From Symbiodinium natans (taxonomy: Eukaryota > Sar > Dinophyceae > Suessiales > Symbiodiniaceae), in contig CAJNDS010002312.1 in assembly GCA_905221605.1 (NCBI GenBank), positions 381,001-445,000 of the forward strand: DNA of 64,000 nucleotides. The letters run 5' to 3'. Every line of letters starts with the position of its first letter. Within the stretch, counting starts at the first letter, position 1. The notes beneath the pieces are model-generated. The model saw only the letters and a program-made list of their open reading frames with translations. It did no database searches and was not told the DNA's origin. A program made the translations under genes and the position numbers. Shown here piece by piece: positions 35,464 to 46,800 of the stretch.

Positions 35464-38106
35464 CGATGTGGTTCCGGAATCACCACAAAACTTACAGACA
35501 TCCTTGCCACCGTTGCCATTGTGGAGAATGGACCCTTGGAAGACTGCCCGATAAGCGTACCGGGTCGTTTTGGTCCGCACTGACTTGAGCAGGCGACGTG
35601 GGACCGTCCAGTCGACCCCTCCACCAGCACCCGCTGCCGAAGAGGCCGAACCCATGCGACGAGACCTCTGGGTCTTGATGATGCCCGTGAGGAAGGACGA
35701 GGTTTGACAGACAATCGAAACCTCAGAAGGCGTAATTTCAAGGACACGTTCCTCAAAAAGCCAGCGTGAAGGATCGTGGCCGTCGACCTGGAGGTCGCGG
35801 AGGTACTGACACATGGCTGAGATGGGTCCGGTGACCACGGACCAGCCATGCTTCGCAGCCTCCAGCCGCTTCCAGACCACTCTCCAAGTGTCCTTTACTG
35901 CTTCCCAGCCCATGCGGTTACATCTGGCCATCATCCTGAAAAGACTCTCCACGTGCTGGGTCACCACAATAAGGTAAGGATCCTGGACCTCGTGGGCTGT
36001 CATATCTAGGATGGTATCCGTTGAACCGTATCGGCTCCTGCCTGCGTGTCGGGCCACCGCTGCGCGCATGGTTTTCATATGTTTAGGGGCGACCCCCTGT
36101 GCTTCATGGCCATAAAGACCCAAGGTGACCACACTAGAACGATGCAACCGTAGCCGGACACGGCGGGACGGGATGCGAAGCTTACCCAGCTTCAGGTTAC
36201 GGAGGCCACCTACCCGGAAGCGTTTTTGGGCAGTAGTTGTCCTGCGCCCGCGTCCACTGCCACTGTCAAGGCCTAAATCCTTGACCACGTCGACTATGTC
36301 GGGGTCTCCTGGCCGCAACAGCTTTCGCAGCGCCGCGGCCGATCGGGGTGTTCCGGCCACAAATTTCGTTTTCTCTTGGCTGAGGACGAGACCTTCAGCC
36401 TGAAGACTAGATGAGCACTCGAAAGGCTTCATAAGCCGCTCCCGCGGCTATATCCGGCGAGGCATGGAGGGAATCTGCAGAAACATCGTCCAACCATACA
36501 TCGCAATGATCCAAGCCTGTGACTCGTTTAAGTCTATGTAAGGGTTCAGACATGGTAAGCTTGGCCAAGGTGGGAGCGTACGGGCATCCCTGGATCATGC
36601 CCCGTCCTGGGAAGATGGTTGGACTAGGCTGGGATTCCCCTACCACCGTGCGACCTCCTTGGTAGAGGCGAAGGGAGAGGCACAGGGCCAAGGCTGGGAA
36701 GGACAACCGCAAGCCTTGTTCGCAAAGCCTCTGCCAGGAAACGCTGTCGTAAAACCCATTCATGTCTACGAACAACGAGACAGTGTGCAGGCCCTTGACT
36801 CTGGCAGACTCTTTAGAGCATTTCCTGGCCAGGGCAACGTCCAACGAGGTACGGCCTGGAATCGCCGAGTCAAAAGGGTGATCAGGAATGTAAGAGTCCA
36901 GCCACTGGCCGACCAAGAACCGCCGAGTCTTACACCAAAGCCGCCATAGGACTGATGTAAGACCGATAGGTCTTTCCTTCAAGGCACTCTTGGCCAGAAG
37001 AACAATCTGGACCTGGGAAACTTGGAGGGGAATGACAAGGTCCTCCTCCATTTTGTTGAAGACGTCGGCTAGGATTGCATACGCGTCCCGAGGCAGGTCT
37101 CGAAGATCGTTGAAATCCCAGCCGTCCGGGCCTCCTTTTTTGGGATTTTTCGCGGCGCATATCTTGGCGACGGAGTTAGCAGAATGCTTGGGCAGGGAAC
37201 GGACCTGCTCCCGGGCCAAGTCACACAAGGCATCCCATACTTCCCCTTGGAGCGGGGCTGGCGACACCAGGTTACCCTGCCAGACCTCACACCAAAATTC
37301 TAGCCGTTTATAGGGCCGCGCCAAGGGAGTGAACTCCCGATACGGCCGTTCCAAGGTTTGCTCGTCAGCTCGAAGGGAGCGGTAAAGGGGGCGGAGGTGA
37401 TCATTTTGCGCCTCTTCCAGCCACTTGGAGTAGGACTCGGAGTTCTGGGAGGTCTGGGAGGCCAAAGCTTCCTTATATTTTGCCTCGACCTGGGGCACCA
37501 ACTCCCGGGTGAGGCTGCTGCGATCATCAGCGTGAACCCAGTCCTTTAGGACGGGAAGAAGGGGGTCGTCCAGAGGGGATGGAAACGAAGGCCTCTGGGG
37601 ATTTAGGGACCATCCCAGTCTGAAGCCAGGTGCGCCATCTATCCCAGATAGCCATAGGCCCTCCCGTCCAGGCACCTCCCCCAACTGGGTGTGAGGCCAA
37701 ACGGCCGGCGGGGAAGGTCGACCCACCAGCCTTTTCCTGTAGTGGCCTGTGCATCCAACTGAAGGTCGCGGGACCATTGGCCCAGGGCAATAGAGGACTC
37801 CTCCTGGGACGCCACATCCAAGATCTGGACCAGCTGGACTGGGGAACTTGCGTGGAAGGAGGATGGAGCCGGGGACACCACCGACCTGATGGTGGGGACT
37901 CTCAACTGAAGGGAGTGCTGGCGCCCACGTGGCATCGACGTGCTCAGAGGCACAAAAGCAGCTCTGCAAGCACCTGACAAAAACCCTTTTGCGTATTGGC
38001 TCTTTTGTTTGGTTGGGGAGCACCACACGATGCTACCACGTAAACGACCAAAACACAGCAAGCAACTCTTAGCCTGCACGCTTCTCACTTTTGCATGCTT
38101 GCACAC
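35464..38106 (-). pseudogene. older LINE reverse transcriptase copy, frameshifted and 3'-truncated
   Basis: Coding sequence is spread over several frames. The N-terminal part near 37,640-37,930 reads SSPVQLVQILDVASQEESS. It moves to another frame near 37,600 (WDRWRTWLQTGMVPKSPEAF), then to the long frame 36,407-37,580. That frame holds RT motifs: LLAKSALKERPIGLTSV, motif A VDMNGFYDSVSW near 36,750-36,785, motif B GRGMIQGCPYAP near 36,590 and motif C VWLDDVSADS near 36,490. A further frame change near 36,407-36,432 leads to the thumb (YGHEAQGVAPKHMKTMRAAV) and the start of the knuckle (CKFCGD). The copy stops there, at the junction with the younger LINE. It is clearly paralogous to 33,020-35,461. 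No endonuclease domain was found upstream. Confidence 0.8.
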
Positions 38107-38323
38107 ACCGGTTTAAGCCACCCAAAGGTATTTGAGCCTTGGCTTAACAGTTGCGTCCTGCAGCTAACCTCACCTCCCGTGCCCTGCTTGGCCTGACAAT
38201 AGCGGCTCGTTTCCCAGCAATTTCCTGACTCTCGACCTTATACTTCTTCTTCCTCGTCTTTTTGTGGATTCGCGCAAGTTCCATCTTTTGATTTCGATCA
38301 CCCGCTTGGTGCAACTCGTAGCT

Positions 38324-39180
38324 TCACATTCTTAACTCCCAGAACAGAGCTGCTCGCCATGCCTGCTCTGGAGAAAGACTGACCTGGAATCCAAGATTTC
38401 GCATCTGTGGCAAGGACATTAGTATGGGCACTGTGCCTTGCTCCGCAATGTTAAACTCTGTGGACTGAATGACATACTTCCGATCGACATAAACACGATC
38501 AACTTCTCGGAGCACTTTGTTGATTCAGAATTGGCAAAAGTAACCTGGGACGTCGTCTCAGCGATCCTGTACCAGATGCCACAGTAGGGATTCTTGTCAC
38601 AGAACTGCACGAGGTTCTGTGCGGAAGCCCTTGAACCATCGCACGCGTGCATCCAAGATCCAGAACCATTGAGGTTGGAGTCAAGGGCTGTGCGAGGTAG
38701 GCTTCTCCAACGGAGGATGCCATAAACGAATGGGCAATCATTGCACTGGAATTCTGGGCAGGCGCATCGGCAAGGTTTGCAGTACCATCGTTGGGAAACA
38801 TTTTTCCTTCATCCTTGCCTCCTTTGCCTTTGCCTTTGCCCTTCTTGCCTTTCTTGCCTTTGCCTTTCGCGGCATAGGACTCCTCAGTGGCACCATCGTC
38901 CCAAGACCACTCATCCCAGGAAGCCTCTTGCGACTGCCAATCACTCTGCCAAGCATCGGATTGGGATTGATCATCGGCAAAATGAGATTTGCCTGAACCT
39001 TTCTTTTCGTGAAGAAGCGACGGCCGGCAGGGCCTTTTCCTTTGCCCTTTCCTTTTCTTCGACGTCAAAAGCATCCTCAGCCCTTATGGAGGCAAAGATC
39101 TTCTCCTTGGTGCTTTGCGAGAAGGGGGTGGAAAAAATTGGAAAGCCTTTGCCTTATCTGCATTTGTTTGCTTGGTGACA
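38324..39180 (-). pseudogene. Ty1/copia-like gag-protease relic, frameshifted
   Basis: Read on the minus strand. A gag-like part with Lys/Gly runs (KGKGKKGKKGKGKGKGG near 38,830) and acidic/Trp-rich sequence (SQEASWDEWSWDDGATEE) is followed by a retropepsin-like core, TSMVLDLGCTRAM near 38,660-38,700. A frame change then gives FCDKNPYCGIWYRIAETTSQ and TFANSESTKCSEKL, and another gives STEFNIAEQGTVPILMSLPQ and MRNLGF. The order matches the protease region of copia-type polyproteins. The usual D-[ST]-G motif is D-L-G here. At least two frame changes and the absence of integrase and RT show a decayed fragment. Confidence 0.7.
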
Positions 39181-40285
39181 GCAATGCTGAATTGGTTGCA
39201 GACTCTACTCTTGATCGTAGTGAATGGACGTTAGAACCATCAACCATCTATGGCAGATTGACTGGCTGATTGACTAGGTCGCTTGATATTTGCCGTACAT
39301 ACGCGACTTTGGACTTCTTGCCAGAACGGAACGGTGCTTGCATGCTGGTTTGGATCAGGCATGCTGATGAAGCATTTTCGGCTGCTGTTTCTGCAGATAT
39401 CCGCTGCTCGCTTTCGCTCCGCATATGTGGAAAATGCTGGTGCCGCTACTTGCTCGTCTTCGAGTACTGAGAGTGGCGTTTCTCTTTTTATCTTCCGATT
39501 GTGTTTTGTTTGTTTCCTGGTTGGTTCTTTTGCCTGTTGTGTTTTGTTGCATTAAGATTACGTCTCACCTCGTACAAGCAATTGTCTTGAATCGCTTACT
39601 GCGCCGCTGATGTGGTAAAGAAGCTCGATGCCAAAAAAAAATTCCTAGGGAAATCATTGACACGATATCTGGAAAGGAATCCCTTAACTGGGACACGGCG
39701 AGGCCTCGGCACTTGCAGGAACCAGCCACACGCAGCATCGTGAGTGGTGATCAAGTGCCTGTGAAGAGTGTGGGAAGCTTTAAGCTCCTGAAATTTGCAA
39801 GTGCAAGCTTGGTGATGACGCTTGTGCAAAAATGAAAGCCATACAAAGACGTGTGTTGCGAACAGTAGAGTTTTTGTTCGCGTTCCCGCCGTTTCAAATT
39901 TGGAGTACATCTCTCCAAACCGGAACAGATTCTTGTTTTGCCATAGTTGATGTTCTCATTTTGGATCCAGCTCTTTTGCTATCTTGCTTGTTTTGGTTGC
40001 CACGCAGATTCCTGCATGAGGCAGTCACTGGCTGGTGTTTGCGTTGTCGCCAAGCCGCTCAAAGCAACATGATCTCATTGGTTTGCATTGTAGAACAAGT
40101 GGAGCGGATAAACGTACGTTGCATATGTCCGAGAAGCATGTTAGGAGTCGGGGTTTTCTAACATCGTTTTGTTTGCTTAGATAGGCTCTTCTGTTCAGAA
40201 TGGCAAGTTGATGGTTGTATCTGAGCAAGAAGAGGGATTGACTCATACATGGCTGCCGTCATGATAATGTGCAAAGCGTTCCACA
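39181..40285. other. no supported gene
   Basis: Between the copia relic and the first large telomere-like array I see only short frames without motif, such as plus 39,832-40,161. The stretch could contain promoter or 5' exons of the large plus-strand gene that follows, but no start could be placed. Confidence 0.4.
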
Positions 40286-40290
40286 GAAAC

Positions 40291-40712
40291 AGTAACCCTA
40301 AACCCTAAACCCTAAACCCTAAGCCCTAAGCCCTAAGCCCTAAGCCCTAAACCCTAAACCCTAAACCCTAAACCCTAAACCCTAAACCCTAGTTGTTCTG
40401 CGGGTGGCTGTGCCCGCTGATTAGGAAGCAGCGAATGGGATGCAGAGAAGGTCCCCGGGTGCCACGTCTGTTGCCGCGTCATCTTAACGTTCTCATGCTC
40501 TTATCAAGCTGAATTGTATGCTGTGTACCCCTAAACCCTAAACCCTAAACCCTAAACCCTAAACCCTAAACCCTAAACCCTAAACCCTAAACCCTAAACC
40601 CTAAACCCTAAACCCTAAACCCTAAACCCTAAACCCTAAACCCTAAACCCTAAAACCTAAAACCTAAAACCTAAACCCTAAACCCTAAACCCTGAACCCT
40701 AAACCCTAAGCC
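40291..40712. repeat. interstitial telomere-like arrays (CCCTAAA)n with CCCTAAG variants
   Basis: Two arrays, 40,291-40,392 and 40,529-40,712, mostly perfect CCCTAAA with short runs of CCCTAAG and CCTAAAA variants. They are separated by about 135 bp of unique sequence that is open on the plus strand. They mark the start of a roughly 24 kb zone rich in such repeats. Confidence 0.95.
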
Positions 40713-40723
40713 CCATTCCGCAG

Positions 40724-40840
40724 GATCTCATGGCAGTGGCTGCCCCAAGCCTGGATTCTTACATTTGGGGTGTGGCTGGTTGTCGGACAAGCAGCGAAGG
40801 CCCGGAGCCTTCCCAGGGGATGTGCTCCATTCTGCTAACA
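40724..40840 (+). CDS. exon of the giant gene (Cys-containing segment before first IPT)
   Basis: This 39-codon open segment follows ...CCGCAG, directly after a CCCTAAA array, and is followed by GTACTT. It reads DLMAVAAPSLDSYIWGVAGC and continues to CSILLT. A segment ending in a Cys pattern before an IPT domain is common in fibrocystin-like proteins. No domain was assigned with certainty. Confidence 0.5.
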
Positions 40841-43800
40841 GTACTTAAAAAGGATGATAATGCGGGGGTACTCTATTCCCATTAAGGGCTGGTAGTATAA
40901 GGGGTAACATCCCAAGTTCATTGCGTGACCAGAATGCCAGCTTTGGCCCTGCTAGGTTTCGTCGGTGCTGCCATCTCATGGCAGCACAGCCGGCGGCACG
41001 CATATTGTCTTGCTGGGCAGTGGATTCCGGGACCCAAGTGGCCCCAATCCCTTTGGCTTCTTGGCTGCGTGGGGGTTTGGGGGTTTTAGGGTTTTGGGTT
41101 TAAGAGAGGTTAGAATGGGCCGACCGGTAGCGGCAGTAGCACGGATCACCAGTGTGGCAGCGAGCTACAGATGCTTGTAAGTCCGGAGATGTCGACAGCT
41201 CAGGCATCCAGTCGGACTGTCGGCTGCAACTAGCAGCTTTGTGTCAAGACCTTGTAAGTCAAGTTGACAAAAAAAGAAGCAACGGTGCACGGGCGTTGAA
41301 GAAAAAGAGACTCTCCAATCACTCAGGTGTTTGTCGGTGGCAAGCCATGCGCCATCCTGCAGGTCAAACTAAGCTCCTAGCTCTTTGAGGTTGTTTGTTT
41401 GGATGGAGTTCGGAGGGAGTTTGGAGGGGCTCAGTTGTGACTGTTGTTGTGTGTCACTTCTTACGCGAAGCAGGACTTTACCACCTCGGAGCAGATCCTC
41501 TGCGAAACGCCTGCTGGACATGAAGGTCCAGCAGTTCAGGTCTGCCTCAGGCGCGCGATTGCCCACACCATGAGCTCCCGCTGGCTTTGCTGAGATGACT
41601 GCCCTCCCCCCTTCAAGATATACCAGGCCTCCGTAGGCTTTCCCAGTTCATGTGTTTCCGAGGTTGCATCCTGATGGACCCTGCGAGCCGACTTGTGCGA
41701 ACTGCAGATTCCAGTACACAGAGGCCGAGTCGTGTGCAGAGCTGCTTGTAAGCTGAGAAGAAGGGGGAAGGAGGTTCTAAAATTAATCTGCCAGGAGGAG
41801 ACCCCGTACATTTCCTGGATTTCCGCCCGGGCGGTCTCTGCTGGAGATCAACTTGCCTTCGGTGCCGCCGACTCTGGCGCCCTAGAAGTCTCCAGCTTGG
41901 ACCGCAATTTGGCAAAAGGATTAATTAGGGCATTAGGGTTTAGGGTTTAGGGTTCGACATTCCACGCAACCCTGGCCCTTTGTTCGCAAGCAGTCTTTAG
42001 CTTGGATTAGCTTGAAACCCAGAATCTGCCCCCCAAGCAGGCGTCCTAGTTGAGATCGGCGGCTTCATCTGCGATGCTGGGGCACACGAAGTGCTGAATT
42101 CAGACGACTTTTTGCTTGAGAGTCTTGCCTGAACAGCTAGAATCCGTCACAGAGGGCAGCCTAGCTCCATCTCGTGGCACACCTTAAACCCGAAACCCTA
42201 AACCCCAAACCCTTAACCCTTAACCCTTAAACCCTACCCCCGAAACTCCTGTGAGGATGCGAACTTTGAATTGCGTGTTGCCACGGGAAGTTGCGCCTCG
42301 CCTCTCCCTGCTCCGCCTCCGAGCCCTGCCCGTGGGTTTGGAGGACCCGAACTGCGCGCACTACCCTTGTGCCGTGGCCCATGTTGGGGACTCCGAGTTT
42401 GGGGTTTAGGGGTTGTTGTTTGGGATTTTTTGGACTCCCTGAACCCTAAGGCCTAAACCCTACATGTTGGACTCCGAATTGGACTCCGAAGTGGGCTTAG
42501 CTTTTCGCACCCGAAACGCCTTACAAGACCGAAGATCTTTAGGGCTGCAGGCGTGTTGTCAGGGCGTTTAGGGAGAGACCTACAAAACGCTCTGCGAGGG
42601 CCTTGGACCCTAAACCCTTCAAACCCTAAACACAAAAACCACCAAAACCCTGAGGCCTGTATACCCTAAACTTCCTAAAGCCCTGTAAACCCTAAACACT
42701 CAACGTTAAGCCCCAAACCCCAAACCCTACAAACTCTAAACCCTAGAAACCCTAAACCCTACAAACCCCAAACCCTACAAAGCCTAAACCCTAAACCCGA
42801 GGTACAGACCACAGCAGCCAGCCTCGCGGGCTTGGGCTTGCAGTGTATCGCGCGTGGCAGGGGCAAGCCGAGTTGCCACCCGCATTTCTCGATGGCGACT
42901 TCCAGCCATATGAGCCTCGGAGCCCAAGAGGGAAAGGGTCGAGGGTTTAGGGTTTAGGGTTTAGGGTTTGGGGCTTTTGGCTGGGACGAACGCAGATCCA
43001 AGGGTCCCAACAACCATATGCGAACTCCTCAAAGACCCAGGCCCAGCAACCCTGAACGCTGAACCCTAAACCCCTAACTCTAAACCCTAAACCCAAAACC
43101 AGCAACCCTGAACCCTGAACGACAAAGAGACGTTCCCACAAAGCCTCGAGGACTTAGCAATTCATCCCGACATCCTCGGGATCAGCCCAGGACTCTGTCC
43201 CAAGTTGCAGGGTTTAGGGCCTAGCCTTCTATGTTTGAGGGTCAGACAAGCCTTATATACCCTAGACCTTAAACCCTCAACCCTGAACCCTAAAATGTGG
43301 GCAGGGTTAGGGCATCTGGTGCACTGGTGCAGAGTGTTGGACAGTTCAGGCTCGAGTAGTTTTAGCTGAAATCGGGGGGGCAACGTTGCATATGGCAAAC
43401 TCGCATGGCAAATTTGGGGGGCTTCCCTACATAGATGGGGTCCCCTAAGTTACCCCCCCAACATAGTATCTTCCTTCTTAAAGAAACCCCAAAATGGGTA
43501 CCCCTACTGCAAGGTTGGTTGCATGAGGAACGCTTCGGTTCCCTGACCCTAAGCCCTAAACCCTAAACAGCCCGAGCTGTTCACAGGATTCTCGGGCATT
43601 CTTGGTGGGACCAGAATACATATCTCTGGAAGAGCCTTTGATTCCAATGTGAGCAAAACGACGGCGACTTGGCTGTTCGGATCCCACATGCAGCTACATG
43701 CAGCCGTTCAAGTTTGCTTGAAGGTTCTCGAAAAAGCCATGTCGAGTCCTGAAGTAGGCACCAGCGAAGGTCCTGCTGGGTCGGTTTGACAAGCATAAGG

Positions 43801-46800
43801 CAAGGAATCCTCCCCTTAAAGCCTCAATCTTGAAAGGGTATCTGCAAGAGACTTTTCGAGGTGATGGTCGGGACAGAGCCATGCCACGTCACGACCGCCC
43901 AGCCGGAATTGCTGACGTGCGAGATGGTCCGCCGGCACGATGCTAAACAGTGGGTAGGTTTGCACATCATGTGTAATGTTTCTTACCCTCAATCCCCTTA
44001 CAACACCATGAGAACTTACTGATTAGAGGTCCCCCCAAACCTACTATCGCTCATCGTTTCAACAACAAGCCGTTCACACGACAGGGTTGGCATGAAATTG
44101 GGGTCCCCCTGAAGGTATTCTGATCGCCGCATTCCTTGTAGACGGACGCCCAACTTGGTACTAACTAAGTTCGGGGTTCCCGTACGAAATTGCCAACCCC
44201 CAAAAGGGCACCCTTTATGATGATATGGCTACTTGGCTATGAAGCCAAAAAGAGCCCTCAACCCCCAAAAAGGGCACCCTTTGTGATGATATGGCTACTT
44301 GGCTATGAAGCCAACAAAAGCCCTCAGAGTTTGGGTATAGAATGTCTAGGGTTTAGGATGTCCGGTTTTGGAGACCCCATACATTTACATGGCCAGACCG
44401 CCAAACCATCATGAACCTGTCCGGAAATGTCAAATTGTTTCTTTGAGTCAACGCTTTCCCTTGAGCTGGCTTACTTGAGTATGCCAAGTTGGCATGTTCA
44501 TCCTTTTCCTAACAGTCCTTATTCGGGATTACAGTACCCCCTACCACAATCCCTCTGAAGGATTGTTAGTATAAGGAAGAACCTCCCAACCAAGGCTGAT
44601 CTTCAGAACAATGTCAGCTGCGTTGACTTCGAGGTCTTCGTGGGCAGCAGCCCTTTCGCAGGCCATCCGGAGCAACCCGGGACCCCTCGCCCCTTTCCGC
44701 GGTCTTCCCTGTTACCCTGTTACCCTAAACCCTGAACCCTAAACCCTAAACGCTAGACCCAAACGAAATTGTGCTTTGCAAGTGCATTGCAGGTGAGAAG
44801 TCAGTCCAGTACAGCGCGAAGGATGTGGAGATTTCCTCCTGCTCCCAAGCGCAAGGGAGAGGAGTGGACTCTGGACGGCAATTTACAGCCCCCTGGCTGC
44901 GCTGAAAGGGGTTGAGGGGTTTAGGGCTAGTGTTAGGGTTTGACTCTGGTCCTCTGCACGGTCGCACAGGTCCCCACATCAGACCCGTAGAGCTGATTTT
45001 CTGTTCTTTCTAGTGGTCTCCTTCATCGCAAAGCGACAAGAATAAGTACCGTAAGCATGTGTTTCTGTGCAGGTACCTGTTCTTATGACCCTTCTAACAG
45101 CCCATGAGCCCTTCAAACGGCAAGCCCTCAACCCTAATCCCGAAGGCCTGACGCCCTGCAGCACCACAGCCCTCAAACCCCTAGACCCGAAACCCGATAG
45201 TGGTTTAGGGTTTAGGGTTTAGGGCGAAGGTTAGGGTTTAGGGCTAAGCGGTTTCGGGGTATGGGGCCGCAATAGGAGTGCGAAGGTCATCCTGAATGCT
45301 ACCCGCCAGCGCGGCTTCTACTGGGCTGAGGATTCCTGCCAGACTGAACCCCGGCTGCAAACCCTAAACCCTAAACCCTAGACCCTAAACCCTAAACCCT
45401 AAACCCTAAACCCCAAGAGGAGGGTCATCTCTCCTCGAGCCTCGGCCAAGAGTGGGCTTTCCGATCATGAGAGTTCGGGTTGCAGGGGGGCTGTTTTCGG
45501 TCTTGATTTTTCGGGTTTAGGGTTTAGAATTTTTAGGGTTCAAGGGCTTTAGGGCTTTGGGGTTTCCGGGTTTAGGGTTCAGGGAAGACACATTAGAGTC
45601 AACACCCCCAAAGTCCTGCGAAGATTTGACCCCGGAGCTCAGTACCCGCAAGCCCTACAGGCTCTAAACCCTAAACCCTATAAACCCTATAAACCCTATA
45701 AACCCTATAAACCCTATAAACCCTATAAACCCTATAAACCCTATAAACCCTATAAACCCTATAAACCCTATAAACCCCATAAACCCTATAAACCCTATAA
45801 ACCCTATAAACCCTATAAACCCCATAAACCCCATAAACCCTAAATCTAAACCCTCAATCCGAAACCCTTAACCCACCCTATGAACCCTACAACCGCAGCT
45901 TCCATGCCCACAAGGATGGCGAACACGTTCGGGGCGAGATGGTTGAGCGCAGCGGCTCGGCGAAGCTGCTCCAGATCGGGCTGAAAAAGTCGAAGAATCC
46001 AAGGTTGCCCGAAATTTTGAACCCTTAACCCAAAACCCTAAGCCCTAAGCCCTACACCTTAAACCCTCAACCCTAAACCCCAAACCCTAAATCCTGAGCC
46101 CCAAGCCCCAAAACCCAGCACCTTAGAAGTTGATATGGATGGTAAGCCCAGCTCATGGCTCAGTTTACTGGGAAAGGAGTTTTTGCACTAAGAATCATAG
46201 CAGGAACCATAATCATCATCACAAAAATAGCAGAAGGTGAAGCTCGTGATAAAACTGTGGCTTCGGCTTCCAGTGTTCTGCTGCTTGGGGTTTTGGTTTA
46301 AGGTGTTTCTTGTTGGTTTGCAGGAGGCTCGTCCTTCAGGGCGAGGTGCATCAAAGCCAGCCCCGAATTCCATGGGACTCTGGGGTTGAGGGGTTTCTAA
46401 ACCCCCTAAGCCCCTAAACGTGCAAGCCTTAGATCCCCGAAACCCCCGAACACTCTAAGAGTGGAACCATGGTCCCTTGCCCTTGTTTACGGGGATCCGA
46501 AGTCTGGGCCCTTATTGCTTACAGTGGATATCAGGGCTGTTTTGCAAGGGCCCCAAACTAAGGGCCCATACCTGGAACCTTAGAAACACTCTTCTCCCTG
46601 CCCGCTGGGGTCTTTAGTAGGGAATGGGGGAAGTAGGGCCTTAAACATACCCTCAAGGGATTATACAGGGCCCTTTGCATACCCTTTAAGGGATTATATA
46701 GGGGCCCTATACAGACCCTTTAAGGGATTTTTCGGCCCGACTTTCCTCATTCCCTACTGAAAACCAGCCTCCCCTAGGTGAGGAAAGGCTGACCTTCTGC

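Noticed and set aside
46500-46760. Gene in the GGGCCC/TTAAGGGATTATA segment
   Set aside because: Short tandem copies within inverted ends; no open frame of note.
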